From: a candidate division WWE3 bacterium | GTDB taxonomy: Bacteria > Patescibacteriota > WWE3 > JAUXAW01 | NCBI GenBank assembly: GCA_030619715.1 | Contig: JAUXAW010000008.1 | Coordinates: forward strand, 1-33,993 | Direction: 5' to 3' | Length of the DNA stretch: 33,993 nt | Part shown: positions 1-6,433 of the stretch, piece after piece | Layout of the letters: every line of letters starts with the position of its first letter | Position numbering within the stretch: position 1 is the stretch's first letter | The notes under the pieces: generated by a model | Seen by the model: the letters and a program-made list of their open reading frames with translations, nothing else | What the model was told of the DNA's origin: nothing | Databases searched by the model: none | Position numbers and translations under genes: made by a program

Positions 1-444
1 GGGCTGGCAGGTTTCGATGATCGGGAGAACTACATCCCACCGATCGATTACCATATCTGCCGGATCGCTATCAGAGCCGGGATACTCATCGTCCAAGACG
101 AGGAGTTTCTTGGAATGCTGAGATCTCACACTCCAGTTTCAGAGGATGATGACATCGAAATCCGCTCGGCGGCAATTGAAGCAATTGGAGAGATAGCAAA
201 AAGCAGCGTCCAAAGTAACGCAATGGACATTCAGGGGTTACTCTGGGCACTAGGCCGGGACTGCTGCTTTGAAGATGGGCCACGCTGCTTTAGTTGCCCA
301 CTTGAGGAGTGCTCGACCCGCAAGTACTACCCACAACTTCAATGCGAAGGGTTCTGTCCACTGCAAGCAGTCTGCCGTGCAGCTAACGAAGAGCCTGTTC
401 TGCAATCGGTTCGCGAGCAAAACTTTGTGACTACGTGGTACTAG
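1..444 (+). CDS. Endonuclease III-like (HhH-GPD) DNA glycosylase, 3' part
   Basis: The reading frame is open from base 1, so the gene starts before the window and only the last 147 codons are present. The segment PIDYHICRIAIRAGI resembles the stretch after the helix-hairpin-helix of endonuclease III (VDTHVxRVxxRLG), including the conserved Asp. It is followed by LLWALGRDC and a cysteine set spaced C-X6-C-X2-C-X4-C (CFEDGPRCFSCPLEEC). In endonuclease III and MutY the iron-sulfur loop is C-X6-C-X2-C-X5-C, so a [4Fe-4S] cluster is likely. The family excises damaged or mismatched bases. The catalytic Lys region lies outside the window, so the substrate cannot be judged. About 45 residues with three further cysteines follow the cluster, which is more than usual. 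The next gene begins 26 nt downstream on the same strand, so the two are probably co-transcribed. Confidence 0.65.
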   Translation, partial: GLAGFDDRENYIPPIDYHICRIAIRAGILIVQDEEFLGMLRSHTPVSEDDDIEIRSAAIEAIGEIAKSSVQSNAMDIQGLLWALGRDCCFEDGPRCFSCPLEECSTRKYYPQLQCEGFCPLQAVCRAANEEPVLQSVREQNFVTTWY

Positions 445-470
445 AAAGTGGTACTAGAAAGGGAGGAGAG

Positions 471-914
471 ATGAAAATCTGTATCTGTATCTGTGGAAGC
501 TTTAAATTCTGGAGGGAGATGCTCAAAATTGAAGCGCTCCTTAAAGAAAACGGTATCGAGTGTCTGATGCCCGAACCATTCCAGTACTGTGATCGGGAGG
601 ATCCATCTCGGTTCACCGATGACCTACCACCGAGAGAGGAACTCCTACCGCTGGTGAGAGGGACCACTTTTAGACACTTAGCCAAGATTGATAAGGCAGA
701 CTTTGTTCTGGTTGCCAATCCCGGAGGCTATGTGGGGGTGAGCACGCTAATTGAGATTGGCTATGCTTACGGTCGGAGAAAACCTCTCTACGCGCTGGAA
801 GAGTTTGAGGACTTAATGCCTCAGATTCTCACGGATGGAATTGTCTCCGCCGAGGAATTGGTGGAGATAATTAGGAGAAGGGGCGTATTGAGGCGGTGTT
901 TTCTTAAAGTTTAA
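471..914 (+). CDS. Nucleoside 2-deoxyribosyltransferase-like protein
   Basis: The product is 147 residues with a Rossmann-like start (CICGSFKFWREMLKIEALL). Late in the protein comes the stretch KADFVLVANPGGYVGVST followed by LIEIGYAYG. This pattern (a D in the ADFVLV strand, an NPxGYxGxST loop, and Glu in the EIGYA helix) is the hallmark of the nucleoside 2-deoxyribosyltransferase family, which cleaves or transfers the sugar of (deoxy)nucleosides. Some relatives are only nucleotide-binding domains, so the substrate is open. I chose the ATG at 471 because GGAGG lies 4 nt upstream. A GTG at 435 in the same frame overlaps the previous gene and has no better site. The terminator overlaps its last codons. 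Pairing with a DNA glycosylase suggests base or nucleotide repair or salvage, which is inference. Confidence 0.6.
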   Translation: MKICICICGSFKFWREMLKIEALLKENGIECLMPEPFQYCDREDPSRFTDDLPPREELLPLVRGTTFRHLAKIDKADFVLVANPGGYVGVSTLIEIGYAYGRRKPLYALEEFEDLMPQILTDGIVSAEELVEIIRRRGVLRRCFLKV

Positions 915-938
915 GGCAGCACCGCCTCCTGTTTTTTT
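890..938 (+). terminator. Rho-independent terminator after the deoxyribosyltransferase-like gene
   Basis: A perfect 9-bp stem is formed by GAGGCGGTG (890-898) and CACCGCCTC (920-928), with a 21-nt loop that contains the stop codon. It is followed by CTGTTTTTTT. The 5' arm is inside the coding sequence. Confidence 0.75.
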
Positions 939-970
939 CTACACTTGCTGTAACCACTCCAAATCAACCC

Positions 971-1033
971 TCACCGTATCTCTTTTTTTGACTTCGCCAG
1001 CAACTCCTCCAGCCGCTCCTCAAAATTTTCCAT
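971..1033 (-). CDS. Possible 20-residue microprotein, copy A (clp 3'-end repeat)
   Basis: A 20-codon frame starts MENFEERLEELLAKSKK and ends at TGA. A strong Shine-Dalgarno (GGGGGGAGGA) lies just upstream. A possible extended -10 (TGATAGAAT; the TAGAAT box occupies 1050-1055) precedes that. A near-identical frame lies at 2018-2080. In another frame the same DNA encodes EVKKRDTVRVDLEWLQQV, which closely matches the C-terminus of the Clp ATPase encoded at 2703-5213. It may therefore be either an expressed helical peptide or a frameshifted remnant of a clp tail. The length is too short to decide. Confidence 0.3.
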   Translation of the reverse strand: MENFEERLEELLAKSKKEIR

Positions 1034-1165
1034 CTTGATTCCTCCCCCCATTCTATCAGAAGTTTAGGGGATTTTGAAATCACAAACTTTACATCTTACC
1101 ATTCTATCCCACAGGTGCGGGACAAAATGGTAAAAACCCTTACCTTAGCAACAAGGTTTCTGGAG

Positions 1166-1185
1166 CCTGCCTGCCGGCAGGCAGG
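1166..1185. repeat. 20-bp GC palindrome, copy 1
   Basis: A perfect 20-bp palindrome, CCTGCCTGCCGGCAGGCAGG. Further copies are at 14601-14620 (perfect, inside a gene), 32635-32654 (one mismatch), and a right-half copy near 2161-2173. Confidence 0.85.
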
Positions 1186-1207
1186 GCTTGGGCCTGGGTT
1201 TTTCCTT

Positions 1208-1927
1208 TCACCGAGAGGGTTTTTTCTTATTGAGTTCTGCGGAGCGAAGAACATTAATGGGAACCAAAGGTGGGTTTTTCATTCTCAAAATTTTCCTCCT
1301 CTGAGCAAAATCTAGGTGGGTCTGGCGGAAGAGTGGGTATATCTCCTTCTTCTTTTTCTTGGTGATCCTTTTCTTATCCGCTTCAAATTCGTCTAAGTAA
1401 TTAAAGAAATGGAGGAGTCTATCTATGTGGTTCCCTCCCACCAAGGCAACTAAACTTTTAAGCTTTTCTAATTTGGTCAATTCTAATATGTTTTGGGCGA
1501 AGATAGCTTCCCGAACCAAGAACAGCTCCACCCTACTTTGGTCTACCAGTAACTCGACTTCCCTTCCGGCTTGAAAGTCCCTTATAATTTTCTTCTCTCT
1601 GCGAGCCAAAGACTCCCTTTCCTCAAGCTTCTGATCTATTGGATAGAGAAGTATCTTGGAACCATGTAAATATTCGAAGAGCAAATTGTAGCCTTCAAAA
1701 GTTCCCCAATGCTCCTCCCATCTAGTTCGCTTTCTGAATTCATCTGGTGAGATACCTCCTTCTGACAGCTTTCTGCAGAACCTCTTAAATCCCGCTTCAC
1801 AGGGAAGCATCTCTAAACAAACTGCTTGCGGATCGATCTTCTTTAGCTGTCTAATCTGCCAGCTATAAAACTCCTTGGCTCCGTGGAAATCCTCTATAAA
1901 TGTAACTTTTATAATCTTATCTATCAT
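1208..1927 (-). CDS. TraB/GumN/ChaN-fold-like protein (tentative)
   Basis: The product is 239 residues and rich in charged residues. An N-terminal segment VTFIEDFHGAKEFYSWQIRQ leads into a stretch that ends AVCLEMLP. A later segment reads LVALVGGNHIDRLLHFFNYL. This combination, an early His, then a xxLEMLP strand, then a VGGNHIDRL strand-turn near residue 165, recalls the TraB/GumN/ChaN family (EreA-like fold). Similarity is judged by eye and is weak, so the function is unknown. No signal peptide or membrane segment is visible. The C-terminus is a lysine-rich stretch (KKRITKKKKKEIYPL). The ATG at 1927 is preceded by AAGG and by a good promoter (1942-1970). It appears to be a single-gene unit between the two clp-tail repeat modules. 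Confidence 0.5.
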   Translation of the reverse strand: MIDKIIKVTFIEDFHGAKEFYSWQIRQLKKIDPQAVCLEMLPCEAGFKRFCRKLSEGGISPDEFRKRTRWEEHWGTFEGYNLLFEYLHGSKILLYPIDQKLEERESLARREKKIIRDFQAGREVELLVDQSRVELFLVREAIFAQNILELTKLEKLKSLVALVGGNHIDRLLHFFNYLDEFEADKKRITKKKKKEIYPLFRQTHLDFAQRRKILRMKNPPLVPINVLRSAELNKKKPSR

Positions 1928-1941
1928 AACCTTTTAACTAC

Positions 1942-1970
1942 ATTATAAGGATACTCATCAAGGAAATCAA
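1942..1970 (-). promoter_or_regulatory. Promoter of the 1208-1927 gene
   Basis: Minus-strand -35 TTGATT (1965-1970), a 17-nt spacer, then -10 TATAAT (1942-1947), 14 nt before the ATG. Confidence 0.6.
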
Positions 1971-1994
1971 GAGTCGCTTCAAATACCCTCAACC

Positions 1995-2190
1995 ACTCAA
2001 CCATCCCAAATCAATCCTCACCGTATCGCCTTTTTTGACTTCGCCAGCAGCTCCTCCAGCCGCTCCTCAAAATCATCCATAACATCTTACATTTTATCAG
2101 AATTTCGAGGAGACTGTGCAATTTTTCGCGTTAACAAAAAGTTACCCAGAAACAACCACTGCCGGCAGGCAGGGCTTAGGTTTGGGTTTT
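1995..2190 (-). repeat. Clp 3'-end duplication module, copy B
   Basis: Homologous to 955-1190 in the same order: clp tail, sORF, a TTCTGATAAAAT stretch, then a half copy of the GC palindrome (2161-2173) with its GGGCTTAGGTTTGGGTTTTTT flank. It separates the 1208-1927 gene from the 2320-2586 gene. Confidence 0.6.
2018..2080 (-). CDS. Possible 20-residue microprotein, copy B (clp 3'-end repeat)
   Basis: Twenty codons start MDDFEERLEELLAKSKK and end at TGA. The peptide differs from copy A (971-1033) at only three residues, with several differences falling at synonymous or conservative positions. There is no clear Shine-Dalgarno, but TGATAAAAT (extended -10 type, box at 2091-2096) lies 10 nt upstream, which would give a near-leaderless message. 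In another frame the DNA encodes GEVKKGDTVRIDLGWLSG, a Clp-like C-terminal tail. It may be a pseudogene remnant rather than a gene. Confidence 0.28.
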   Translation of the reverse strand: MDDFEERLEELLAKSKKAIR

Positions 2191-2244
2191 TTGTTTCATA
2201 AACTACTACCGCCCAGATTGTCCGTGGTTTCGGGTGTAAAACGA

Positions 2245-2283
2245 GAAGGGGAGCAACCTCGTTGTAATAAGGTTGCTCCCTTC
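2245..2283 (-). terminator. Hairpin terminator of the 2320-2586 gene
   Basis: A 14-bp stem (arms around AGCAACCT and AGGTTGCT) has one bulged G and a 10-nt loop. On the minus strand it is followed by CTCGTTTTAC. The T tract is short, so efficiency is uncertain. Confidence 0.55.
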
Positions 2284-2319
2284 TGGACTGTAGACGAGTT
2301 CGGTCGCTTGTTGAGAAGG

Positions 2320-2586
2320 TTAGTCGACCTTCTTCGACACCACAGGACACCATCTCTTTGAATCGAAGACCTCGTTCGGGTCGAACTCGGGGTCGTCGTA
2401 AGGGAGATGATGTTCGTGGGTGTTGAGGAGCCTAACCTCGACGTTGCATGCTGACGTGACCGATGTTGCAACTTCCTCAGCCTCAACCTTTGTCTTGAAC
2501 CCGTGATGAACCTCCTCGTCGAACTCCAACTGACCTGCCGCCACGCCCCAATAAGTGCCATGGGGCAGCGTTCTCAAGTCATCCAT
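2320..2586 (-). CDS. Hypothetical 88-residue acidic protein
   Basis: I do not recognise this family. The start is taken at the ATG at 2586 because GGAAGGAG lies 5 nt upstream. An ATG 18 nt further upstream would place that site inside the gene. The protein begins MDDLRTLPHGTYWGVAAG. It has a central region rich in Glu and Val, and a His-rich stretch (NTHEHHLPYDDPEFDP), followed by a basic C-terminus. No membrane segment is visible. It has its own promoter and hairpin, so it is a single transcription unit between the Clp gene and the clp-tail repeat copy B. That position suggests an inserted cassette. Confidence 0.6.
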   Translation of the reverse strand: MDDLRTLPHGTYWGVAAGQLEFDEEVHHGFKTKVEAEEVATSVTSACNVEVRLLNTHEHHLPYDDPEFDPNEVFDSKRWCPVVSKKVD

Positions 2587-2641
2587 CTCTACTCCTTCCT
2601 GCATTGTTGTGATACGTTCACTCCGATTTGACCTTACTCAA

Positions 2642-2670
2642 ACTATAACGCACTCTAACCAATTTGTCAA
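2642..2670 (-). promoter_or_regulatory. Promoter of the 2320-2586 gene
   Basis: A perfect -35 TTGACA (2665-2670), a 17-nt spacer and -10 TATAGT (2642-2647) on the minus strand. The leader is about 50 nt with a clear Shine-Dalgarno. Confidence 0.75.
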
Positions 2671-2702
2671 TTTATGGGGTAGAAGGTCAAAAAAGGGGTT
2701 TG

Positions 2703-5213
2703 TCACTCCGAACGTAGCCAATCCGAATCAATCCTCACCGTATCTCTTTTTTTGACTTCGCCGGCGAGGATTTTTTTGGCGAGGGGGGACTCGATTCTGT
2801 CTTGGATCAGGCGGCGGAGGGGGCGGGCTCCTTGAGACGGGGTGTAACCTTGCCGAGCCAATTCTGCCAGAGCTTCATCGGAAATTTCAAGTTTAATTTC
2901 TTTCTCCGCTAAAGTTTTCTCGACCCGCTTGATCATCAACCGGGCAATCGCTTCAACATTTTCTAAAGACAGAGCGTTGCAGTAGATAATCCCATCGAAG
3001 CGATTCAGAAGTTCGGGCTTAAAAGCCCTTTGGACCTCGTCCTCAAGACGGGGCAAAATGGTGGCCATCTTAAATCCCTTTTCCAAATTTTCAAAGATAA
3101 GATGAGCACCAACATTAGAGGTAGTAATGATAATCGCGTTGGAAAAATCAACCGTCCGCCCGGCGGTGCTCGTCAGCCGCCCGTCTTCCAAAACCTGGAG
3201 GAAAATATTTAGGACATCGGCGTGAGCTTTTTCAAACTCGTCCAAAAGGACCAGCGAAAATGGTTGGCGGCGGATGCCCTCAATTAGCGCTCCAGACAAC
3301 AACCGTTCAACGCTGTCCGGCGTCTGATACTCGGACATGTCAATGCGAATCATTTTTTCTTCGGAGCCAAAATAGCTTTCGGCCAGAGCTTTGGCCATTT
3401 CTGTTTTACCCACACCAGTTGGGCCGACGAAAAGCAAACTGGCCACCGGCCGATTCTCCTCCCGTAGACCAACTCGTGCCCGGCGCATCGCTTCGGCGAT
3501 CGCTTCAATCGCCTCTTCTTGGTTCACAATTCTCTGATGTAAGCTTTCCTCAAGATTCAAAAGCGCCTCGGATTCCTCGGCGGTAATCTGGGTCACCGGT
3601 ACATTTATTTTCTCGGAAACCAACTTGGCCACATCTTGCGAACCGACAAAATCACCTCCCACCCGAACCACCCGTGAAACCGTTTCGTCCAAGAGGTCAA
3701 TCGCTTTGTCCGGCAAAACCCGCTCGTGGAAAAATTTAGCCGCCATCTTGATCGAGGTTACCAATGCCGGATAGGAAATTATCACCTCACGGTCTTTCTC
3801 AAACCCCGTCGCCTCAAACTTCAAAATTTCTAAGGACTGCTCAAAGTTGGCCTCGGGCAGTTCGACGATTTCAAAAATCCGGGCAAAGGCGGCGTTGGGT
3901 TCAATAACTTTCCGGTAGTTTTCAAAGGTGTCCGCCGCAACCAGAGGTAAGGCCGGGTCGGAAAAGTGAGGCTCAAGAGCGGCAAAGACGGCAACGGGCA
4001 AGCTGTGAATCTCATCAATAAAAAGAATGATATTTCCCGCCGCTTTAATTTCTTCGACAATAGCTACGAGACGCTCCTCGACCTCCCCCCGAGTTTTGGT
4101 ACCGGCCAAAAGCGAGGAAATATCCAGCCGCACCAACCGCTTGTCCCAAAGAACGGAAGCAATTCCCCCAACCGCAACGGTCTTACCACACCCCGGCTCA
4201 CCCAAAAGCAGGACATTGTTTTTTTCCGAGCGGGACAAAATCGTAATCATCTCCTCCAAAACTTTATCCTTACCAATAACCTTAGGTAGCTTGCCCTGAG
4301 CTTGTTGAAGGGTTAGATCAGTACTGTACTGATTGAGGATAGGAGTAACGCGGGCGAGCATTGAACGGTTGGCCCTGCCGCCCCAAATTTTTGGCAGTCC
4401 CTCCCACTTTTCCTGCTGATAGATCCACTTGATCGCCTCATGGACATCCTCAATTTTTAGGCCCAGCTGCTCCAAAACCTCCTTCATCTCCTCAAAACCC
4501 AAAACACCGAAGAGGAGATGCTCAAGCCGCAGGTAGTCCGCTTCCGTTTCGACCGCCTCGCGAAAAGCAATCTCCCAAACTTTTTTGTCCCGAAAAACTT
4601 GCAGAGCCGGACCAGAAACCTTGAGCGGGAGTTCGACTTCAAGTCTTCGTAAAAGTTCTTCGAGGCGAGGAAAACGATGGGCGATGGTTAAAAATTGGGT
4701 TGAGTCCAAATCCGCACTACTTAAAACTTTTCGCGTGGCAATATCTTCAACCTTGACAAAGGGCTGATCTTTGACCTCAAAAATCCGAAGCCTTGGGCAG
4801 CGAGCGCTCCAGGTCAGAACTCCGACGGCGGCGAGAAAAAGAAAGAAAAGATACGAAGGATTGCCGAGTGACTGATAAACACAGACGGGAGGAAAAAGAA
4901 GCCAGACGAAGAGGAGCGCTAAAAGAATCAAAACGCAGAGAAGAATGGCCAAAACTCCCAAGATCACCCGCAAGAGGCGGTAGAAAAAACTAACCAACCG
5001 ACCGGCAAAGGAGGGGTCGCGAAAGAGAGGGGTAAAAAGCAGCCGCGCCATTAATGTTACCACTAGACGGTCTTCGGTGGCCAGGATAACGCGCTTCAGG
5101 AAAACAAAAAACCAACGGGGAACTTTGACGTACCAGAAAACGGGAATTTCGAGGATCGACTGAAGAAAGGTTTTAAACGGCGGCTTTTTCTGCGGCAAGA
5201 CCAAATCCGGCAT
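2703..5213 (-). CDS. Membrane-anchored Clp-type (ClpA/ClpC-like) AAA+ unfoldase
   Basis: The product has 836 residues. Residues 30-135 are hydrophobic, with membrane segments at about 80-108 and 118-136. A Clp N-domain-like helical region follows (about 165-268, including YLRLEHLLFGVL). AAA domain 1 has Walker A GEPGCGKT (338-345) and Walker B ILFIDE (396-401). AAA domain 2 has Walker A GPTGVGKT (597-604) and Walker B LVLLDE (654-659), and ends in a ClpB/C-type small domain. No ClpB middle domain is visible, so it resembles ClpA/ClpC. No clear ClpP-docking tripeptide is recognised in domain 2. ATP-driven unfolding or remodelling at the membrane is inferred. Residues 301-308 (TLQQAQGK) derive from a 20-bp repeat inserted in frame (4293-4312). 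It has its own promoter (5222-5250), and its last 60 bp are duplicated at 955-1030 and 1995-2080. Confidence 0.85.
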   Translation of the reverse strand: MPDLVLPQKKPPFKTFLQSILEIPVFWYVKVPRWFFVFLKRVILATEDRLVVTLMARLLFTPLFRDPSFAGRLVSFFYRLLRVILGVLAILLCVLILLALLFVWLLFPPVCVYQSLGNPSYLFFLFLAAVGVLTWSARCPRLRIFEVKDQPFVKVEDIATRKVLSSADLDSTQFLTIAHRFPRLEELLRRLEVELPLKVSGPALQVFRDKKVWEIAFREAVETEADYLRLEHLLFGVLGFEEMKEVLEQLGLKIEDVHEAIKWIYQQEKWEGLPKIWGGRANRSMLARVTPILNQYSTDLTLQQAQGKLPKVIGKDKVLEEMITILSRSEKNNVLLLGEPGCGKTVAVGGIASVLWDKRLVRLDISSLLAGTKTRGEVEERLVAIVEEIKAAGNIILFIDEIHSLPVAVFAALEPHFSDPALPLVAADTFENYRKVIEPNAAFARIFEIVELPEANFEQSLEILKFEATGFEKDREVIISYPALVTSIKMAAKFFHERVLPDKAIDLLDETVSRVVRVGGDFVGSQDVAKLVSEKINVPVTQITAEESEALLNLEESLHQRIVNQEEAIEAIAEAMRRARVGLREENRPVASLLFVGPTGVGKTEMAKALAESYFGSEEKMIRIDMSEYQTPDSVERLLSGALIEGIRRQPFSLVLLDEFEKAHADVLNIFLQVLEDGRLTSTAGRTVDFSNAIIITTSNVGAHLIFENLEKGFKMATILPRLEDEVQRAFKPELLNRFDGIIYCNALSLENVEAIARLMIKRVEKTLAEKEIKLEISDEALAELARQGYTPSQGARPLRRLIQDRIESPLAKKILAGEVKKRDTVRIDSDWLRSE
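4293..4312. repeat. Dispersed repeat GCCCTGAGCTTGTTGAAGGG inside the Clp gene
   Basis: A 20-bp sequence of the widespread GCCCTGAGC-TTG-CGAAGGG type lies in frame, encoding part of TLQQAQGK in the linker before AAA domain 1. A related element, CCCTTCGACTACGCTCGGGG, occurs at 26891-26910 outside genes. Confidence 0.6.
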
Positions 5214-5221
5214 TTGAACTA

Positions 5222-5250
5222 ATGATAGCGGGGATGGAGGTAGAAGTCAA
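5222..5250 (-). promoter_or_regulatory. Promoter of the Clp-type ATPase gene
   Basis: -35 TTGACT (5245-5250), 17 nt, -10 TATCAT (5222-5227) on the minus strand. The -10 lies 8 nt from the ATG, so the transcript would start within about 2 nt of the start codon. It overlaps the end of the upstream small gene. Confidence 0.5.
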
Positions 5251-5465
5251 AGCCGAATCTTGTGATATTGGTCGAGTATCTTCTCCGCCCAATAGAGATC
5301 ATCGGCCCGAGTCTTCAACACCGGGTCAATATCTTCGCCCAACCGCTCCTGGGCCTTTTTTAAAAACTCAAGACCGGTCTTTCTCGATCCTCTGGCCAGA
5401 AAAAGTGCTGCCCGGTAAAGATTGGCCACCGCGTCTGCCTGTCGACTATGCTTGTCTAAAACCAT
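5247..5465 (-). CDS. Hypothetical 72-residue helical protein coupled to the DUF5674-like gene
   Basis: This is a short protein (MVLDKHSRQADAVANLYRAA at the start) predicted to be almost entirely helical, with a LYRAALFLARGSRKTGLEFLKKAQ stretch that looks like one or two TPR- or HEPN-like helical hairpins. I do not recognise a named family. Its ATG overlaps the 3' end of the preceding gene by 10 nt, which indicates translational coupling and perhaps a joint complex. Start choice follows that overlap. The stop lies 33 nt before the Clp gene. Confidence 0.65.
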   Translation of the reverse strand: MVLDKHSRQADAVANLYRAALFLARGSRKTGLEFLKKAQERLGEDIDPVLKTRADDLYWAEKILDQYHKIRL

Positions 5466-5794
5466 AAGCTATCAAAATATCTTCTCACAATCCGGATAAA
5501 TTCCTCTCTTCTTCGATTATCCAAAATTTCCAAGCTATCGTTGTTCAATCTCGGACGAAGATTCAAAACAGCGGTCGTGTCAACCTGTTTGCTCTCAAAA
5601 CTAATTCCCCCGCCCCAAACATCATCTTGCCTACTCCCCTTCTCCAACAGAACCCTTTCTCCATCAGTGTGGAGCTCCCCTCCGGCAACCACCCACTCTC
5701 TTTCCAAGTCAACCGTCAGCTTCACGTGGTCGCCATGGGTCTTTTGGAGTTCGAGAATCTCTTCTTTGGTTAGGGCTCTATCAATAAATTCCAT
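5456..5794 (-). CDS. DUF5674-like protein
   Basis: The product has 112 residues. It opens MEFIDRALTKEEILELQKTH and continues with a conserved-looking core: VKLTVDLEREWVVAGGELH, DGERVLLEKGSRQDDVWG, and INIRP-like VLNLRP, then a C-terminal helix REEFIRIVRRYF. This order (VxVDxExxxxxxxGELHxDxxxxLLExGSxQxDxWG) matches my memory of DUF5674, a small protein family common in Microgenomates and Parcubacteria. The function is unknown. There is no membrane segment. A -10-like TGTTAGAAT is 6 nt before the ATG, suggesting a leaderless message. The next gene overlaps it by 10 nt. Confidence 0.7.
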   Translation of the reverse strand: MEFIDRALTKEEILELQKTHGDHVKLTVDLEREWVVAGGELHTDGERVLLEKGSRQDDVWGGGISFESKQVDTTAVLNLRPRLNNDSLEILDNRRREEFIRIVRRYFDSLWF

Positions 5795-5800
5795 AGCCCA

Positions 5801-5809
5801 ATTCTAACA
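5801..5809 (-). promoter_or_regulatory. Extended -10 of the DUF5674-like gene
   Basis: TGTTAGAAT (minus strand) lies 6 nt before the ATG at 5794. The -35 is weak (TATCTT at 17 nt). Transcription would begin at or next to the start codon. Confidence 0.4.
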
Positions 5810-5852
5810 CAGTCGGTATGCTGAAGATACAGATTTTTTGTCAGAAACAGAA

Positions 5853-5886
5853 AGCCCCCTGATACTTTCGTAAGTATAAGGGGGCT
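5853..5886 (-). terminator. Strong terminator of the 5.9-8.2 kb transcription unit
   Basis: An 8-bp stem (AGCCCCCT with AGGGGGCT), one mismatch, then 6 more pairs and a TCGT loop. On the minus strand it is followed by TTCTGTTTCTG. It lies about 550 nt after the nearest minus-strand stop codon. Confidence 0.7.
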
Positions 5887-6433
5887 GGAATTTTGTAGCT
5901 CATTCAGGTGCCCTATGATGCGCAACCGTCGGAATCTTTTTGAGCTTTGGGCTCTACTTAGAGTTCCTAGGTCGTTGGGATTTTTCTGCATCATGAAGAT
6001 TTTCGGAAAGCGGCACTGACTTTCCTTTGGAGAGAGGTTTTCTGTTTGGGAAAACCTCTACGGCACACGGTTGAGTTCCCTTCTCCATTAGTCTCGGATC
6101 TCCCGTTCACCGGGGACCTGAACCCAGAAGTTCACGGTGCGTGCAAGACCGCAACCTCTGAAGGCTGGGACCCTTCGCGTGTGCGGCGAAGGTTTTTGCC
6201 ACCTAGCAACCTACCTTTTTCGGTTTCGCTCCTTTGGGGATAAAGCGAAGATAGATTACGTTACGAGTCGGTTTCTCGACTCACAGCGGCCGTTCGGTTC
6301 CTCCTCGGGCTTTGTTGGCCCTTTTCAGAACGCTTTGATTCGCAACCGCCAAACCGGTCCCCCTGTGCGGGAGATTCTTTGGTTGTTTCTCTCTGCGCTC
6401 CTCCAAGGCAACGCCCGGGAAGAACTTGTACTT
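5887..6433 (-). ncRNA. Candidate structured RNA or long structured 3' UTR
   Basis: There is no credible coding sequence in these 547 nt, yet they hold many strong inverted repeats. The clearest pairings are 5915-5921 with 5988-5994, 6005-6010 with 6020-6025, 6033-6042 with 6050-6059, 6125-6138 with 6148-6160 (imperfect), 6172-6178 with 6186-6192, 6265-6270 with 6277-6282, and 6308-6311 with 6319-6322. A terminator closes the region on the minus strand. I found no RNase P, tmRNA or SRP signature, so the class is unknown. It may be the trailer of the coiled-coil gene upstream or a separate RNA. No internal promoter was evident. Confidence 0.35.

Larger units (their letters stand above)
955..1190 (-). 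repeat. Clp 3'-end duplication module, copy A
   Basis: The minus strand carries a 30-bp run, from GGCGAAGTC to ACGGTGAGG, identical to the last codons of the Clp gene at 2703-5213. The module also has a conserved TTCTGATA-AAT stretch, and then the palindrome CCTGCCTGCCGGCAGGCAGG with a GGGCTT..GGG..TGGGTTTTT flank on the plus strand. The same elements in the same order occur at about 1995-2190. Relative to the intact clp end, both copies share a 1-nt shift just before the conserved GEVKK segment, so they share ancestry. Confidence 0.6.

Noticed and set aside
6172-6197. A plus-strand terminator (CCTTCGC hairpin followed by TTTTT)
   Set aside because: No plus-strand gene lies upstream; it is more likely one of the stems of the minus-strand structured region.
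5887-6433. RNase P RNA or tmRNA
   Set aside because: AGGAAAGTC occurs at one place, but the second conserved RNase P block and its spacing are missing, and there is no CCA-like end or tag peptide.
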